From Oscillospiraceae bacterium (lineage in GTDB: Bacteria; Bacillota; Clostridia; Oscillospirales; Acutalibacteraceae), in the NCBI GenBank assembly GCA_029013165.1, contig JAQXMV010000236.1, positions 1-7,632 of the forward strand: a stretch of 7,632 bases of DNA. Direction: 5' to 3'. The notes under the pieces were generated by a model. That model worked only from the letters and a program-made list of their open reading frames with translations. It made no database searches and had not been told where the DNA came from. Below, in pieces: positions 1 to 7,014 of this stretch (within the stretch, counting starts at the first letter, position 1; each line of letters begins with the position of its first letter). A program made the position numbers and the translations under genes.

Positions 1-95
1 CGTAGCAGTTTTACTTGTGTTGAAGGTGATGCTTCCGCTTTTTCATCAAGTATGAGGGTTCCAGAGGAGGCAGCGTCGATAAAACCAACCCTGTC
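1..95 (-). other. Fragment of a sigma-54-dependent activator AAA+ domain, fused to the fucosidase gene end
   Basis: Read on the minus strand from 95 to 1, in a frame different from the fucosidase, this stretch has no stop and encodes about 31 residues. They contain GTLILDE, which fits the Walker B segment (GTLFLDE) of NtrC-family sigma-54 activators. It is followed by STQVKLLR, matching the conserved end of that helix (usually xxQxKLLRVLQE), and preceded by RVGFIDAA, in the place of the usual RxGxFExA. The IGE that normally follows LDE is replaced by KAE, so the family match is clear but this member is divergent. No start codon or upstream domain is present and the frame runs off the left edge. 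These bases do not belong to the glycosidase they are joined to. A chimeric contig end is the likeliest source; a true deletion or fusion is possible. Confidence 0.55.
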
Positions 96-942
96 TGATG
101 GATACATCGACCTCGGCGGGATACCACATAAACTCGTCGAATTGACTTAAAAATTCCCGTGAACCCATATCGGGCAGCATGACATCCTGACAACGCTTTT
201 GAAAGGCTTTCATATCATCGTCCGTCTGACAGTTGGCGGCAAAATTTTGTTGGTCATACTGAAATTTGGGAACCACATTCCACTCGCTTTCGCGGGTTTT
301 ACCGCTTTCGTTGCCTATCCAGCGAACATCGGGCGCACAGCCTGACATAACAATATCGGGTTGAAGCTCGAGAGCAGTATTCCAAATGCGTTCAAAATCA
401 TATTCTTGCACAGGCTGACCATCTGCCTTTGCTCCACAGGCGCCGTCAAGCCAAAGCATAAAAATATCACCGTAATTCGTGAGAAGCTCTGTCAGCTGTT
501 TTATGTAAAAATCATTGTACTGCGATGTACCGTAGCATTTGGCATTTCTGTCCCACGGAGAAAGGTACACACCGAATTTAAGACCGTATTTTTTACAGCT
601 CTCGGAAACCTCCCGGACAACATCACCCTTTCCGTTTTTATAGGGACTGTTTTTCACGGAATGATCCGTTGTTTCCGTTGGCCAAAGACAAAAGCCGTCG
701 TGGTGCTTACAGGTGAGGATTACACCTTTCATTCCTGCCTCTGCAATCGCCTTGCACCACTGGTCAGTGTCCTGCTTTCTCGGGTTAAAAACACGCTCGT
801 CCTCTTTGCCGTTTCCCCACTCGCGATTGGTAAAGGTATTCACTCCGTAATGAATAAACGCATAGTATTTCATTTCCTGAATGATCAGTTGACGGCGGTT
901 AGGCACGATGCTCGTGTATATGTCAAGTCTTTCGTCTTTCAC
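46..942 (-). CDS. Alpha-L-fucosidase, GH29 (subfamily-B-like), 3' end lost at a chimeric junction
   Basis: Predicted to remove alpha-1,3/1,4-linked fucose from oligosaccharides by a retaining mechanism. The N-terminal half of the (beta/alpha)8 domain is very characteristic: AFIHYGVNTFTNREWG at about residues 28-43, KHHDGFCLW at 79-87, and FMLWLDGACG at 161-170, where Asp166 is the expected nucleophile. WIGNESG follows at 208-214, with Glu212 the likely acid/base by spacing. Homology runs to EVDVSIR, then breaks where RPGWFYH and the last barrel strands should follow. The frame instead ends after a short tail unlike GH29, giving 298 residues against roughly 420 or more for a complete enzyme. 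The start chosen is the GTG at 942, because GGAG (951-954) lies 8 nt upstream. A GTG at 951 is in frame but overlaps that site and has no ribosome binding site of its own. No signal peptide is visible, so it is cytoplasmic. It follows the mannosidase by 36 nt and is the last gene of the operon in view. Confidence 0.88.
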   Translation of the reverse strand: MKDERLDIYTSIVPNRRQLIIQEMKYYAFIHYGVNTFTNREWGNGKEDERVFNPRKQDTDQWCKAIAEAGMKGVILTCKHHDGFCLWPTETTDHSVKNSPYKNGKGDVVREVSESCKKYGLKFGVYLSPWDRNAKCYGTSQYNDFYIKQLTELLTNYGDIFMLWLDGACGAKADGQPVQEYDFERIWNTALELQPDIVMSGCAPDVRWIGNESGKTRESEWNVVPKFQYDQQNFAANCQTDDDMKAFQKRCQDVMLPDMGSREFLSQFDEFMWYPAEVDVSIRQGWFYRRCLLWNPHT

Positions 943-950
943 TGATTTCA

Positions 951-954
951 CTCC
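951..954 (-). promoter_or_regulatory. Ribosome binding site that decides the fucosidase start
   Basis: GGAG on the minus strand is spaced 8 nt from the GTG at 940-942. Its last G is the first base of an alternative in-frame GTG (949-951), which therefore could not use it. This favours the shorter protein by three residues. Confidence 0.5.
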
Positions 955-978
955 GTTTCTTTGCTATTGACAACCTCT

Positions 979-3900
979 TTACATACCGATGGTAATGATT
1001 TCAAAAGGCTTATACTCGATCACATCGGTTTCATAGAGTTCTTCTTCCAGCATGTTGAGTATTTTCACCCTTCTGTCAAGCTGAATTCGACCTCTTGCGC
1101 CGTCCTGCTCCGAAAGCCGAATAACCGTGAAGTCACCGTTTTCACTTTTCTTTGCCGCCTGTAAATAAAGCGGTTCAAAGGTCGGGAAATCCCACTTGAC
1201 ATCGGCTTTCACAAGCGGAACATTATATTGGAAAGCCAGCATATTGATCTTAGCGCTGACAGCGTCGCCGCCGTGAGGAACAATCATATAGCAGAAATTG
1301 TGTTTTCCCATATCGGAGATAACATCGGGGCGAATGGTTGCGCGAAGGAGCGACAAGCTGATGATGTTTTTATCAAAGCCGGCGCCGTACTTTCCATCGT
1401 TAATAATGGCAACACCGCCGCCCGTTTCGGAAATATCGCACCATTTATGATGACAACATTCAAAACGGGCTTGCTGCCAGGAGGTGTTCCGGTGCGTTTC
1501 CCGTTCAATATAGCCCGCCGAAGTATCGCAAAGAACCTTTCTTGAAAGCACGCCGCAGGAAAACTCTGCCTTGGCAAGCTTGTGCTTTTCGTGCCAGTCA
1601 ACGATGTTTTCCACCTCAATGCCGCGGCTTCTTCTGAATAACCGGATCATCATTTTCCATGTGGTTTTTTCGGTCTTCAGAACGGTTTCAAAAACGGCAC
1701 ATTCGTTATCGGCACTGACAAAGGAAAGTGGCTTTTGGATCTCAAGGTTAATTTGCTTATCTTTGTAGTTGGGCAGAATATCCCAGGCGTCATAATTGCC
1801 CGGTGTATCCGTATAAATCTTTAGCTTATTGAAGTCTCCGTCTACCCACTCCCGACCCAGCTCTTTATCATAAAGGGAAGCAAAGGAGCCGTCGGGATGG
1901 AAGCGGATTATATAATAAGGCGTTTCGGTTTCTTCTCCCGTTTTTATCCATTCGCCGCTGAAGCTGTCGGATTTTGCCTGACCGCAGGAAAGGGCAGGAA
2001 TATCAGGCACCGTGAAAAATCCTCTTTTGCCGTACCGTTCACTGGTGCCGTTTTCATCTTCGATAAATGTCAGAGCATCACGGGTAAAGTTCAGCGTGTT
2101 AAAGTAGCTTTCACCGGTTGCGATGATAGCGTCAAGCTCTTTTTCGATTTCCTCATAGTCCGCCATGGCGTCTTCATAAACCGGATGAATATGGGAGCCC
2201 GGCAGGATATCGTGAAACTGATTGACCAGAAGCTTTTTATAAAGAGTGGTTGTTTTTTCTGTGTTGTTTTCTTTGCGCATCAGAGAGAGCATTTCAGCTG
2301 TGCGCAGCTTGAATTCCAGGCGACGATTGGTTCTTTTCAGTTCACTTTTTGTCGTGAAAGTACCCCGGTGCATTTCAAGATATAATTCACCGTCCCAGGT
2401 TGCAAGATTCTTGTTGTTTTTCAGGTTTCTTTCGAGGAATTCGCTGCCGCCTATATGTTCGCATTTGGGCATAACCGACAGTTTGTCAAAACGGTGCATC
2501 AGCTCAATCATTTCTTCGGTGCAGCCGGAGCCGCCGTCACCATAGCCGAACATATTCATTGTCTGGCCGCCGTCGTCTTTGTCTATATAGGCTTCCCAAT
2601 TCTCCTGAATCTGCGACGGCATATTCCATGTGATGAAATGCGTCGGAGGCACGCAGGCATAAACCTCACTGCCGTCGATTCCCCTCCATATAAAGTTATT
2701 ATGGGGAAAACGGTTGGTGTCGTTCCATGTTGACATCTTGTTGGAAACAAAATAGTCCACGCCGCTTTTTCTCAGAATCTGCGGCAGAATCCATGAATTG
2801 CCGAAAACATCGGGCAGCCAGGCATTGTTGACGGTTTTTCCGAACATACGCTTATAGGTCAGCTGTCCGTAAAGGCACTGACGGATCAGCGATTCCGCCG
2901 AGGGAATATTGCAATCCGGCTCGACATACATCGCGCCGACAGGCTCAAACTGACCCTTTGCCACCTTTTGCTTCAGCTCATCAAAAACATCGGGATAGTA
3001 TTTTTCAAGGGTTTCATAAACATAAGGCTGGGTATGGGTATACTTAAAGTCGGGATATTGATCCATCAGGCGAAGCTGAATCAGCACGGTACGAAGATTT
3101 TTCTGAACCGAGTGAATTCTTCTCCAATAATAAGCAATATCAAGATGAGAGTGGGCAATAAGGGCGACATCGCCGCTACCTTTATAGTTATCGTTTGCAT
3201 AGATCACTTCATCAACATATCTTTTCGCTTCGCTAATACCGGCAAGCTCTTCGCTGTCGAAGTCGATCAGGTTCATGGCATTGTTCAGCTCTTTATTGAG
3301 GAATGCCCGGTAATCTTCGTTAAAAAGCTCCGATTTGGCAATATCCAAAAGCAGTTCAAAATCCCACACAAGATCCTGCACCGCATGATTTACTGTACAG
3401 ATATAGGCCCCCTCAAAAATCTGGCGGCAGCCTCTTACGGAAAGGGATTCGGGATTTCTTTCGTCGTCCGGCTTGGAACGGTTATAGCCCATCATTTCAA
3501 AATGCAGGGTTTCTTTGTCGTCGATATAAGGAGAAAGCAGCATTCTTTCTCTGTTGGGGTCAACGCCGCCTATGTATTTTCCGTTGACTTTCACGCAGAT
3601 TTCCGCAGCTGTTTTCAGGGAAAACCACAGCTCTCTGCCCTGCATTTCTTTCGGGATATTGACATCTGCCCGCAGAAAAGCGGTGCCGTCGGGAGTGAAA
3701 TACATGTCTCCTTTTTTCAGCGGACGATAGCCGTCGCTGTAATAGTCGAACTGCATTTCAGCCCTTTGGCGCGCGTCTCTGATTTCCAGATTTTCGATTT
3801 CCCATTTTGACGAGTAAATATGCCTTTTCAGCCAGCCGAAACGCAAATCCGTCCATTCCTCGGGGCGCATGGAGCGCCTTACAACCTTAATATGTGCCAT
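979..3900 (-). CDS. Alpha-mannosidase, GH38 (bacterial cytosolic type)
   Basis: Hydrolyses alpha-linked mannose from oligosaccharides (N-glycan-type mannans) with a catalytic divalent metal, normally zinc. The 973-residue protein is full length for the family (about 1000). Order: N-terminal beta-rich domain (about 1-235); catalytic domain starting at AHSHLDIAYYWR (249-260), where His252 and Asp254 are the expected metal ligands; WLPDVFG (361-367), where Asp364 is the expected nucleophile and third ligand; GYGDGGSG (452-459), a conserved active-site loop; and NQFHDILPGS (560-569), where His563 is the fourth expected ligand. A long C-terminal beta-sandwich runs from about 600 to the end. All key residues are present, so it should be active. 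Ligand and nucleophile assignments are by analogy with Golgi mannosidase II. No signal peptide, so it acts on imported sugar. The start ATG lies 7 nt from AAGGGGG (3908-3914), which overlaps the stop codon of the upstream NifU-like gene. That tight junction supports co-transcription and perhaps translational coupling. Mannosidase activity is near certain; linkage preference cannot be read from sequence. Confidence 0.96.
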   Translation of the reverse strand: MAHIKVVRRSMRPEEWTDLRFGWLKRHIYSSKWEIENLEIRDARQRAEMQFDYYSDGYRPLKKGDMYFTPDGTAFLRADVNIPKEMQGRELWFSLKTAAEICVKVNGKYIGGVDPNRERMLLSPYIDDKETLHFEMMGYNRSKPDDERNPESLSVRGCRQIFEGAYICTVNHAVQDLVWDFELLLDIAKSELFNEDYRAFLNKELNNAMNLIDFDSEELAGISEAKRYVDEVIYANDNYKGSGDVALIAHSHLDIAYYWRRIHSVQKNLRTVLIQLRLMDQYPDFKYTHTQPYVYETLEKYYPDVFDELKQKVAKGQFEPVGAMYVEPDCNIPSAESLIRQCLYGQLTYKRMFGKTVNNAWLPDVFGNSWILPQILRKSGVDYFVSNKMSTWNDTNRFPHNNFIWRGIDGSEVYACVPPTHFITWNMPSQIQENWEAYIDKDDGGQTMNMFGYGDGGSGCTEEMIELMHRFDKLSVMPKCEHIGGSEFLERNLKNNKNLATWDGELYLEMHRGTFTTKSELKRTNRRLEFKLRTAEMLSLMRKENNTEKTTTLYKKLLVNQFHDILPGSHIHPVYEDAMADYEEIEKELDAIIATGESYFNTLNFTRDALTFIEDENGTSERYGKRGFFTVPDIPALSCGQAKSDSFSGEWIKTGEETETPYYIIRFHPDGSFASLYDKELGREWVDGDFNKLKIYTDTPGNYDAWDILPNYKDKQINLEIQKPLSFVSADNECAVFETVLKTEKTTWKMMIRLFRRSRGIEVENIVDWHEKHKLAKAEFSCGVLSRKVLCDTSAGYIERETHRNTSWQQARFECCHHKWCDISETGGGVAIINDGKYGAGFDKNIISLSLLRATIRPDVISDMGKHNFCYMIVPHGGDAVSAKINMLAFQYNVPLVKADVKWDFPTFEPLYLQAAKKSENGDFTVIRLSEQDGARGRIQLDRRVKILNMLEEELYETDVIEYKPFEIITIGM

Positions 3901-3912
3901 TTTTACGCCCCC

Positions 3913-4158
3913 TTAAACATCTTGAAAATATGGCTTTTTGCGAATCGCGCAAAGCTGCACATCGAGTTTCAGATCACGCCTGATCTCTTCTTCAATCCAC
4001 TCGGTACAGCGGTGAAGAATGAGACATTTGGAACATTCTCCCCGAAAAATAACCGTCAGGATCCCCTCTTGAAAGGAAACAAATTCGATCCAGCCGCCGT
4101 CACCCTGTAGTTTCGGTGCCAAAACATTTTCAACATATTGACATATCTTTTCTTCCAT
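3913..4158 (-). CDS. Small NifU C-terminal-domain protein (Fe-S scaffold/carrier-like)
   Basis: An 81-residue protein made only of the NifU/NFU C-terminal domain, which in the family binds or transfers an iron-sulphur cluster through a CxxC pair. The signature is visible: VLAPKLQGDGG (about 12-22, usually LRPxLxxDGG) and FRGECSKC (38-45), giving Cys42 and Cys45. Trp23 sits where many family members have Asp (DGGDVEL), and the usual Pro after CxxC is replaced by Leu. Start: ATG at 4158 has GAGG (4165-4168) 6 nt upstream. An in-frame GTG at 4170 would overlap the mutase stop by 4 nt (GTGA) and add MRRT, but that GTG forms part of the ribosome binding site, so I prefer the ATG. The gene lies between the mutase and the mannosidase with 8 and 12 nt gaps. 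The Fe-S role is known for the family. Why it sits in a glycan operon is unknown; it may simply be carried along by polycistronic transcription. Confidence 0.85.
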   Translation of the reverse strand: MEEKICQYVENVLAPKLQGDGGWIEFVSFQEGILTVIFRGECSKCLILHRCTEWIEEEIRRDLKLDVQLCAIRKKPYFQDV

Positions 4159-4164
4159 GGTGCG

Positions 4165-4168
4165 CCTC
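4165..4168 (-). promoter_or_regulatory. Ribosome binding site of the NifU-like gene, overlapping the mutase stop
   Basis: GAGG on the minus strand is 6 nt from the ATG at 4156-4158 and overlaps the mutase TGA (4167-4169). Ribosomes finishing the mutase would arrive at the initiation site of the next gene, a usual layout for translational coupling. Confidence 0.55.
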
Positions 4169-5789
4169 ACTTTATAATGCTGTCAATTTTTGCTTTTATC
4201 TCATCAAAGCGCTGCTGCGCTTTTTCTTTTGACGGATCCTGAATGGAATAGTAAACCTTGATCTTCGGCTCGGTGCCCGAGGGTCTCACCGCAAGCCATG
4301 AACTGTCAAGAAAGATAAAGCGAAGCACATTTTCTTTCGGCAAATCGCCGACGCCGCAGCTGTAATCAACAACCTCTTTAACAGAGCTGAACATCTTTTT
4401 GCCGTTCTCTCTGAAATAGACCATGAGCTGCGCAATTCTTTCTGCGCCGTCCTTGCCTTTGAGAACAAAGCTGTCGAGGTGATCGAGGAAATAACCGTAT
4501 TGACTGTAAAGATCTTCCAGCCCATCAATCAGTGTTTTGCCCTGATTTTTATACCAGGCCGCCATCTGACAAATCAGCATCGAGGAGACCACTGCGTCCT
4601 TATCCCGGGCATGGGTGCCGACAAGATAGCCATAGGACTCTTCATAGCCGATCACAAATTCTCGGTTGCCGGTTGCTTCAAACTGATTGATTTTATCGCC
4701 GATATACTTAAAGCCCGTGAGTGTTTCTTCAATATTCAAGCCGAAAACTCGTCCGATATTGGCTCCAAGCTCCGAGGTGACGATGGTTTTTATCAGGGTG
4801 GATTTTTCGTTCAGACTTTCCTTTTTCATTGTCAGCACAAAGTTCACCAAAAGTGCGCCGGTCTGGTTGCCTGTGAAAAGAACATAGCCGTCCTTTCCTT
4901 TAACCGCAATGCCGACCCGGTCGCAGTCGGGATCGGTGCCGAGGACAAGGTCAGCGTCAATTGTCTTTGCCTTTTCAATGGCAATATTCAGCGCGTCCTT
5001 TTCTTCGGGGTTGGGACTTCTGACGGTGGAAAAGTTTCCGTCGGGCATCTCCTGATCTTTCACAACGGTGACATCCATGTTTTCAAGCACCGCGCGGACA
5101 GGAATATTACCGGTACCGTGAAGCGGCGTATAAACAATTTTCAGGTCTGACTTTTCCTCATAAAGCGACTGCTTTTTCACCTCATCAAGAAAAGCGGAAA
5201 GGACATCCCGGCCGATATAGGTAATGTTTTCATCGGAGTCGGAGAACGGTATCTCAGAAAAATCCGTAATGCGGTTAATATAGCCGATGGCATTTTGTGC
5301 GTCCTCGTTGCAAAACTGACAGCCCTTGCTGTCATATACCTTATAGCCGTTATACTCTTTCGGATTATGAGAAGCGGTGATCATAACACCTGCCGTGCAA
5401 GAGAGGTATTTCGTTGCAAAAGAAAGTACGGGCACGGGAACGAGAGCGTCAAAAAGATATACCGCAAAGCCGCAGGAGACAAAAATTCCCGCCGCGGTTT
5501 TCGCAAAAAAGGCAGAATTGTTTCTGGAATCGTACGCAAGCACAACGCTTAAGTTTTTGCTTTCTTTGGACTTCAGATAATTGGCAAGGCCGTATGTGGC
5601 CTTGCCCACGGTGTACCGATTCATTCTGTTTGAGCCGGCGCCCATAATGCCGCGCAAGCCGCCGGTACCGAAGGCAAGTTCTTTATAAAATCGGTCTTCA
5701 ATTTCTTTTTCGTCAGTGATAGCAAGAAGTTCATTCCTGGTGTCTTTGTCAAAGGTAAGCCATTGCTGATATTTTTCTTTATATGTCAT
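4167..5789 (-). CDS. Phosphoglucomutase/phosphomannomutase (alpha-D-phosphohexomutase family)
   Basis: Interconverts hexose 1-phosphate and hexose 6-phosphate (glucose and/or mannose) through a phosphoserine intermediate in the cytoplasm. The 540-residue protein has all four family loops: catalytic TASHNP (138-143, Ser140 the phosphorylated residue); metal-binding DPDCDR (286-291, Asp286, 288 and 290); sugar-binding GYEESYG (381-387, Glu383 and Glu384); and phosphate-binding RPSGTEPK (502-509). The N-terminal FGTGGLRG (40-47) is also typical of the long PgcA/PGM2-like branch. Length is slightly below the 560-580 usual in that branch, with no missing motif. The start ATG is 6 nt from GAGGAG (5796-5801), the strongest ribosome binding site here, and about 27 nt below a predicted transcription start. 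It is the first gene of the operon. With mannosidase and fucosidase downstream, it plausibly handles mannose- or glucose-phosphates, but glucose versus mannose specificity cannot be assigned from the motifs. Confidence 0.95.
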   Translation of the reverse strand: MTYKEKYQQWLTFDKDTRNELLAITDEKEIEDRFYKELAFGTGGLRGIMGAGSNRMNRYTVGKATYGLANYLKSKESKNLSVVLAYDSRNNSAFFAKTAAGIFVSCGFAVYLFDALVPVPVLSFATKYLSCTAGVMITASHNPKEYNGYKVYDSKGCQFCNEDAQNAIGYINRITDFSEIPFSDSDENITYIGRDVLSAFLDEVKKQSLYEEKSDLKIVYTPLHGTGNIPVRAVLENMDVTVVKDQEMPDGNFSTVRSPNPEEKDALNIAIEKAKTIDADLVLGTDPDCDRVGIAVKGKDGYVLFTGNQTGALLVNFVLTMKKESLNEKSTLIKTIVTSELGANIGRVFGLNIEETLTGFKYIGDKINQFEATGNREFVIGYEESYGYLVGTHARDKDAVVSSMLICQMAAWYKNQGKTLIDGLEDLYSQYGYFLDHLDSFVLKGKDGAERIAQLMVYFRENGKKMFSSVKEVVDYSCGVGDLPKENVLRFIFLDSSWLAVRPSGTEPKIKVYYSIQDPSKEKAQQRFDEIKAKIDSIIK

Positions 5790-5822
5790 TGCTGTCTCCT
5801 CAAATCATCAAAAGATGAGTAA

Positions 5823-5851
5823 ATTATACCATGTTTAGCGGTTTAAAGCAA
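5823..5851 (-). promoter_or_regulatory. Sigma-A-type promoter of the mutase-NifU-GH38-GH29 operon
   Basis: On the minus strand TTGCTT (5846-5851) is followed by a 17-bp spacer and a perfect TATAAT (5823-5828). The spacer ends in TGG, giving an extended -10 (TGnTATAAT). Transcription should start near 5816, leaving a leader of about 27 nt with the mutase ribosome binding site. No riboswitch or attenuator fits in so short a leader. The spacer holds two GTTTA-type half sites that could be an operator, but this is weak. Confidence 0.75.
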
Positions 5852-5901
5852 TATATCCGATTAAATATTCTTATTCAATATTCTTTGTGACAAAATCCCT
5901 C

Positions 5902-5930
5902 AAAAAAAGACTGCAGGCCGAAGCCTGCAG
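5902..5930 (-). terminator. Intrinsic terminator with UUCG tetraloop
   Basis: On the minus strand a perfect 8-bp stem (CTGCAGGC/GCCTGCAG, 5923-5930 and 5911-5918) closes a TTCG loop with a C-G pair, the exceptionally stable cUUCGg form. TCTTTTTTT follows (5902-5910). It lies 28 nt after the hydrolase stop and about 50 nt before the mutase promoter, so it insulates the glycan operon from read-through. Confidence 0.9.
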
Positions 5931-5958
5931 TAGATGATCGATTCACTTTCCGTTGCTC

Positions 5959-6867
5959 TCACAGCTGATCAACATATTCACGGATATAGCCAAGAGCCGT
6001 ATAAGCGTGGGTGGGCTTAAAAAACATGTGTCCGCCGCCGTCAATAATTCGCAGCTCCGCCTGTGCTCCTGCCTGGTTATAAACCTCCACTGCTCGCTGA
6101 GAATAGGACAGATCAACAATATTATCCTGATTGCCGTGAATAATCAGCACTTGACCCGTATATCCGCCAATGATCTCATAGGGATCCATCTCCACGACAT
6201 CTGTCACATACCGGCGGCCAAGTTTCATCGGACCGCACCAGAAGGTTTCTGGAACATTCTGCGGATCAAATTTGGCAAACATCATCTGGCCACTTCTGGC
6301 ATCATCGGGAATACACAGAGCAGGATACAAAAGGATCAGAGCGTCCACCTCCTGCCGAAGTTCAGCTGCTGTCAAAGCAGAAACAAATCCTCCCTGACTG
6401 CAGCCCAAGAGAATTAACTCCTCGGGATCCGTGAAATCCTGAGCTTTTGCATAGGCAATCACCGCCTTGAGATCCTCGGTTTCAGTGATAGCGGACATAT
6501 CCGTGCTGCTGCCCTCACTGCTTCCCACCAGGGTTCCGCCGCAAAAATCAAAACAAAATGCGGCATAACCCATTTTCGCAAGATTCTGAGCATGAATTTG
6601 AGAAAACAACTGATTAGCCATGAACCCATGACTGATCACAGCGATCGGACAGTCCGTTTTGCCTTCCGGCAGAAAAACCGTACCCCTGATCGTCAAACCG
6701 TCACGCTCACATGAAAACTCTTCCCGGTCAATGGAACACAGCGAGTTGATTTCCTGAGAAAGACTGATATCCCCGAAGCGTTGGTTTTCACTGCAAGCCA
6801 CCGTTCCGAAAAGATTGATCAACACCGTGACAACAGACATAATAAAAGCAGATATTTTTATAATCAT
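5959..6867 (-). CDS. Alpha/beta-hydrolase (esterase-like), probable lipoprotein
   Basis: Probable serine hydrolase of the alpha/beta fold, closest in layout to cinnamoyl/feruloyl-esterase-type and other small carboxylic-ester hydrolases. Visible features (numbered from the ATG at 6867, 302 residues): hydrophobic export signal at about 5-24, then Cys25 in GTVACS, which fits a loose lipobox; oxyanion strand SHGFM (79-83); nucleophile elbow GCSQGG (155-160, Ser157); HGNQD (244-248, Asp248); and GGGH (277-280, His280), completing the triad. It should be membrane-anchored on the outside. Nine cysteines, one at the lipobox, are many for an exported protein. Start: an ATG pair at 6888 and 6885 is also in frame, but the predicted transcription start lies almost on it. 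The ATG at 6867 has AAAAGGGG (6875-6882) 7 nt upstream, so I prefer it. It has its own promoter and terminator. Substrate is not readable; acyl or feruloyl groups on glycans would suit the neighbourhood, but that is inference. Confidence 0.87.
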   Translation of the reverse strand: MIIKISAFIMSVVTVLINLFGTVACSENQRFGDISLSQEINSLCSIDREEFSCERDGLTIRGTVFLPEGKTDCPIAVISHGFMANQLFSQIHAQNLAKMGYAAFCFDFCGGTLVGSSEGSSTDMSAITETEDLKAVIAYAKAQDFTDPEELILLGCSQGGFVSALTAAELRQEVDALILLYPALCIPDDARSGQMMFAKFDPQNVPETFWCGPMKLGRRYVTDVVEMDPYEIIGGYTGQVLIIHGNQDNIVDLSYSQRAVEVYNQAGAQAELRIIDGGGHMFFKPTHAYTALGYIREYVDQL

Positions 6868-6874
6868 AACGATT

Positions 6875-6882
6875 CCCCTTTT
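6875..6882 (-). promoter_or_regulatory. Ribosome binding site that decides the hydrolase start
   Basis: AAAAGGGG on the minus strand is 7 nt from the ATG at 6865-6867 and lies inside the coding sequence of the longer alternative. The longer start has only AGGA (6892-6895), which falls between the -10 box and the expected transcription start and so would probably not be in the mRNA. Confidence 0.5.
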
Positions 6883-6895
6883 CATCATTTATCCT

Positions 6896-6925
6896 ATTGT
6901 ATCATTTCCGGTTCAATCATGTCAA
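6896..6925 (-). promoter_or_regulatory. Near-consensus sigma-A promoter of the hydrolase gene
   Basis: Minus strand: perfect TTGACA (6920-6925), 18-bp spacer, TACAAT (6896-6901). A run of eight A (6928-6935) lies just upstream of the -35 box and resembles an UP element. The expected transcription start is near 6889, giving a ~22-nt leader to the ATG at 6867. Confidence 0.75.
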
Positions 6926-7014
6926 CCTTTTTTTTGCCACAACAGATTATAATGAGTACAGGTTTTTATTCATTATATTCGGCCTGCAAAAATGTTTGAA
7001 TCTTGACAGCGTGA

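Noticed and set aside
46..90. Programmed frameshift near the fucosidase end
   Set aside because: Neither alternative frame restores GH29 sequence; one gives sigma-54 activator sequence instead, so this is a junction between unrelated genes rather than recoding or a simple indel.
11..193. A 60-codon minus-strand frame over the end of the fucosidase
   Set aside because: It is neither the fucosidase frame nor the sigma-54-activator frame, crosses the chimeric junction and shows no family signal.
2968..3810. A 280-codon plus-strand open frame opposite the mannosidase gene
   Set aside because: It lies wholly antisense to a GH38 gene with every catalytic motif intact; it has no ribosome binding site or recognisable motif and reflects codon bias of the real gene. 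The same applies to 361-945, 1897-2385 and 4479-5150.
5829..5851. A possible CcpA cre site in the operon promoter spacer (around TTTAAACCGCTAAACA)
   Set aside because: Only the central CG and some A/T positions fit the cre consensus; several fixed positions are wrong, so it is not supportable.
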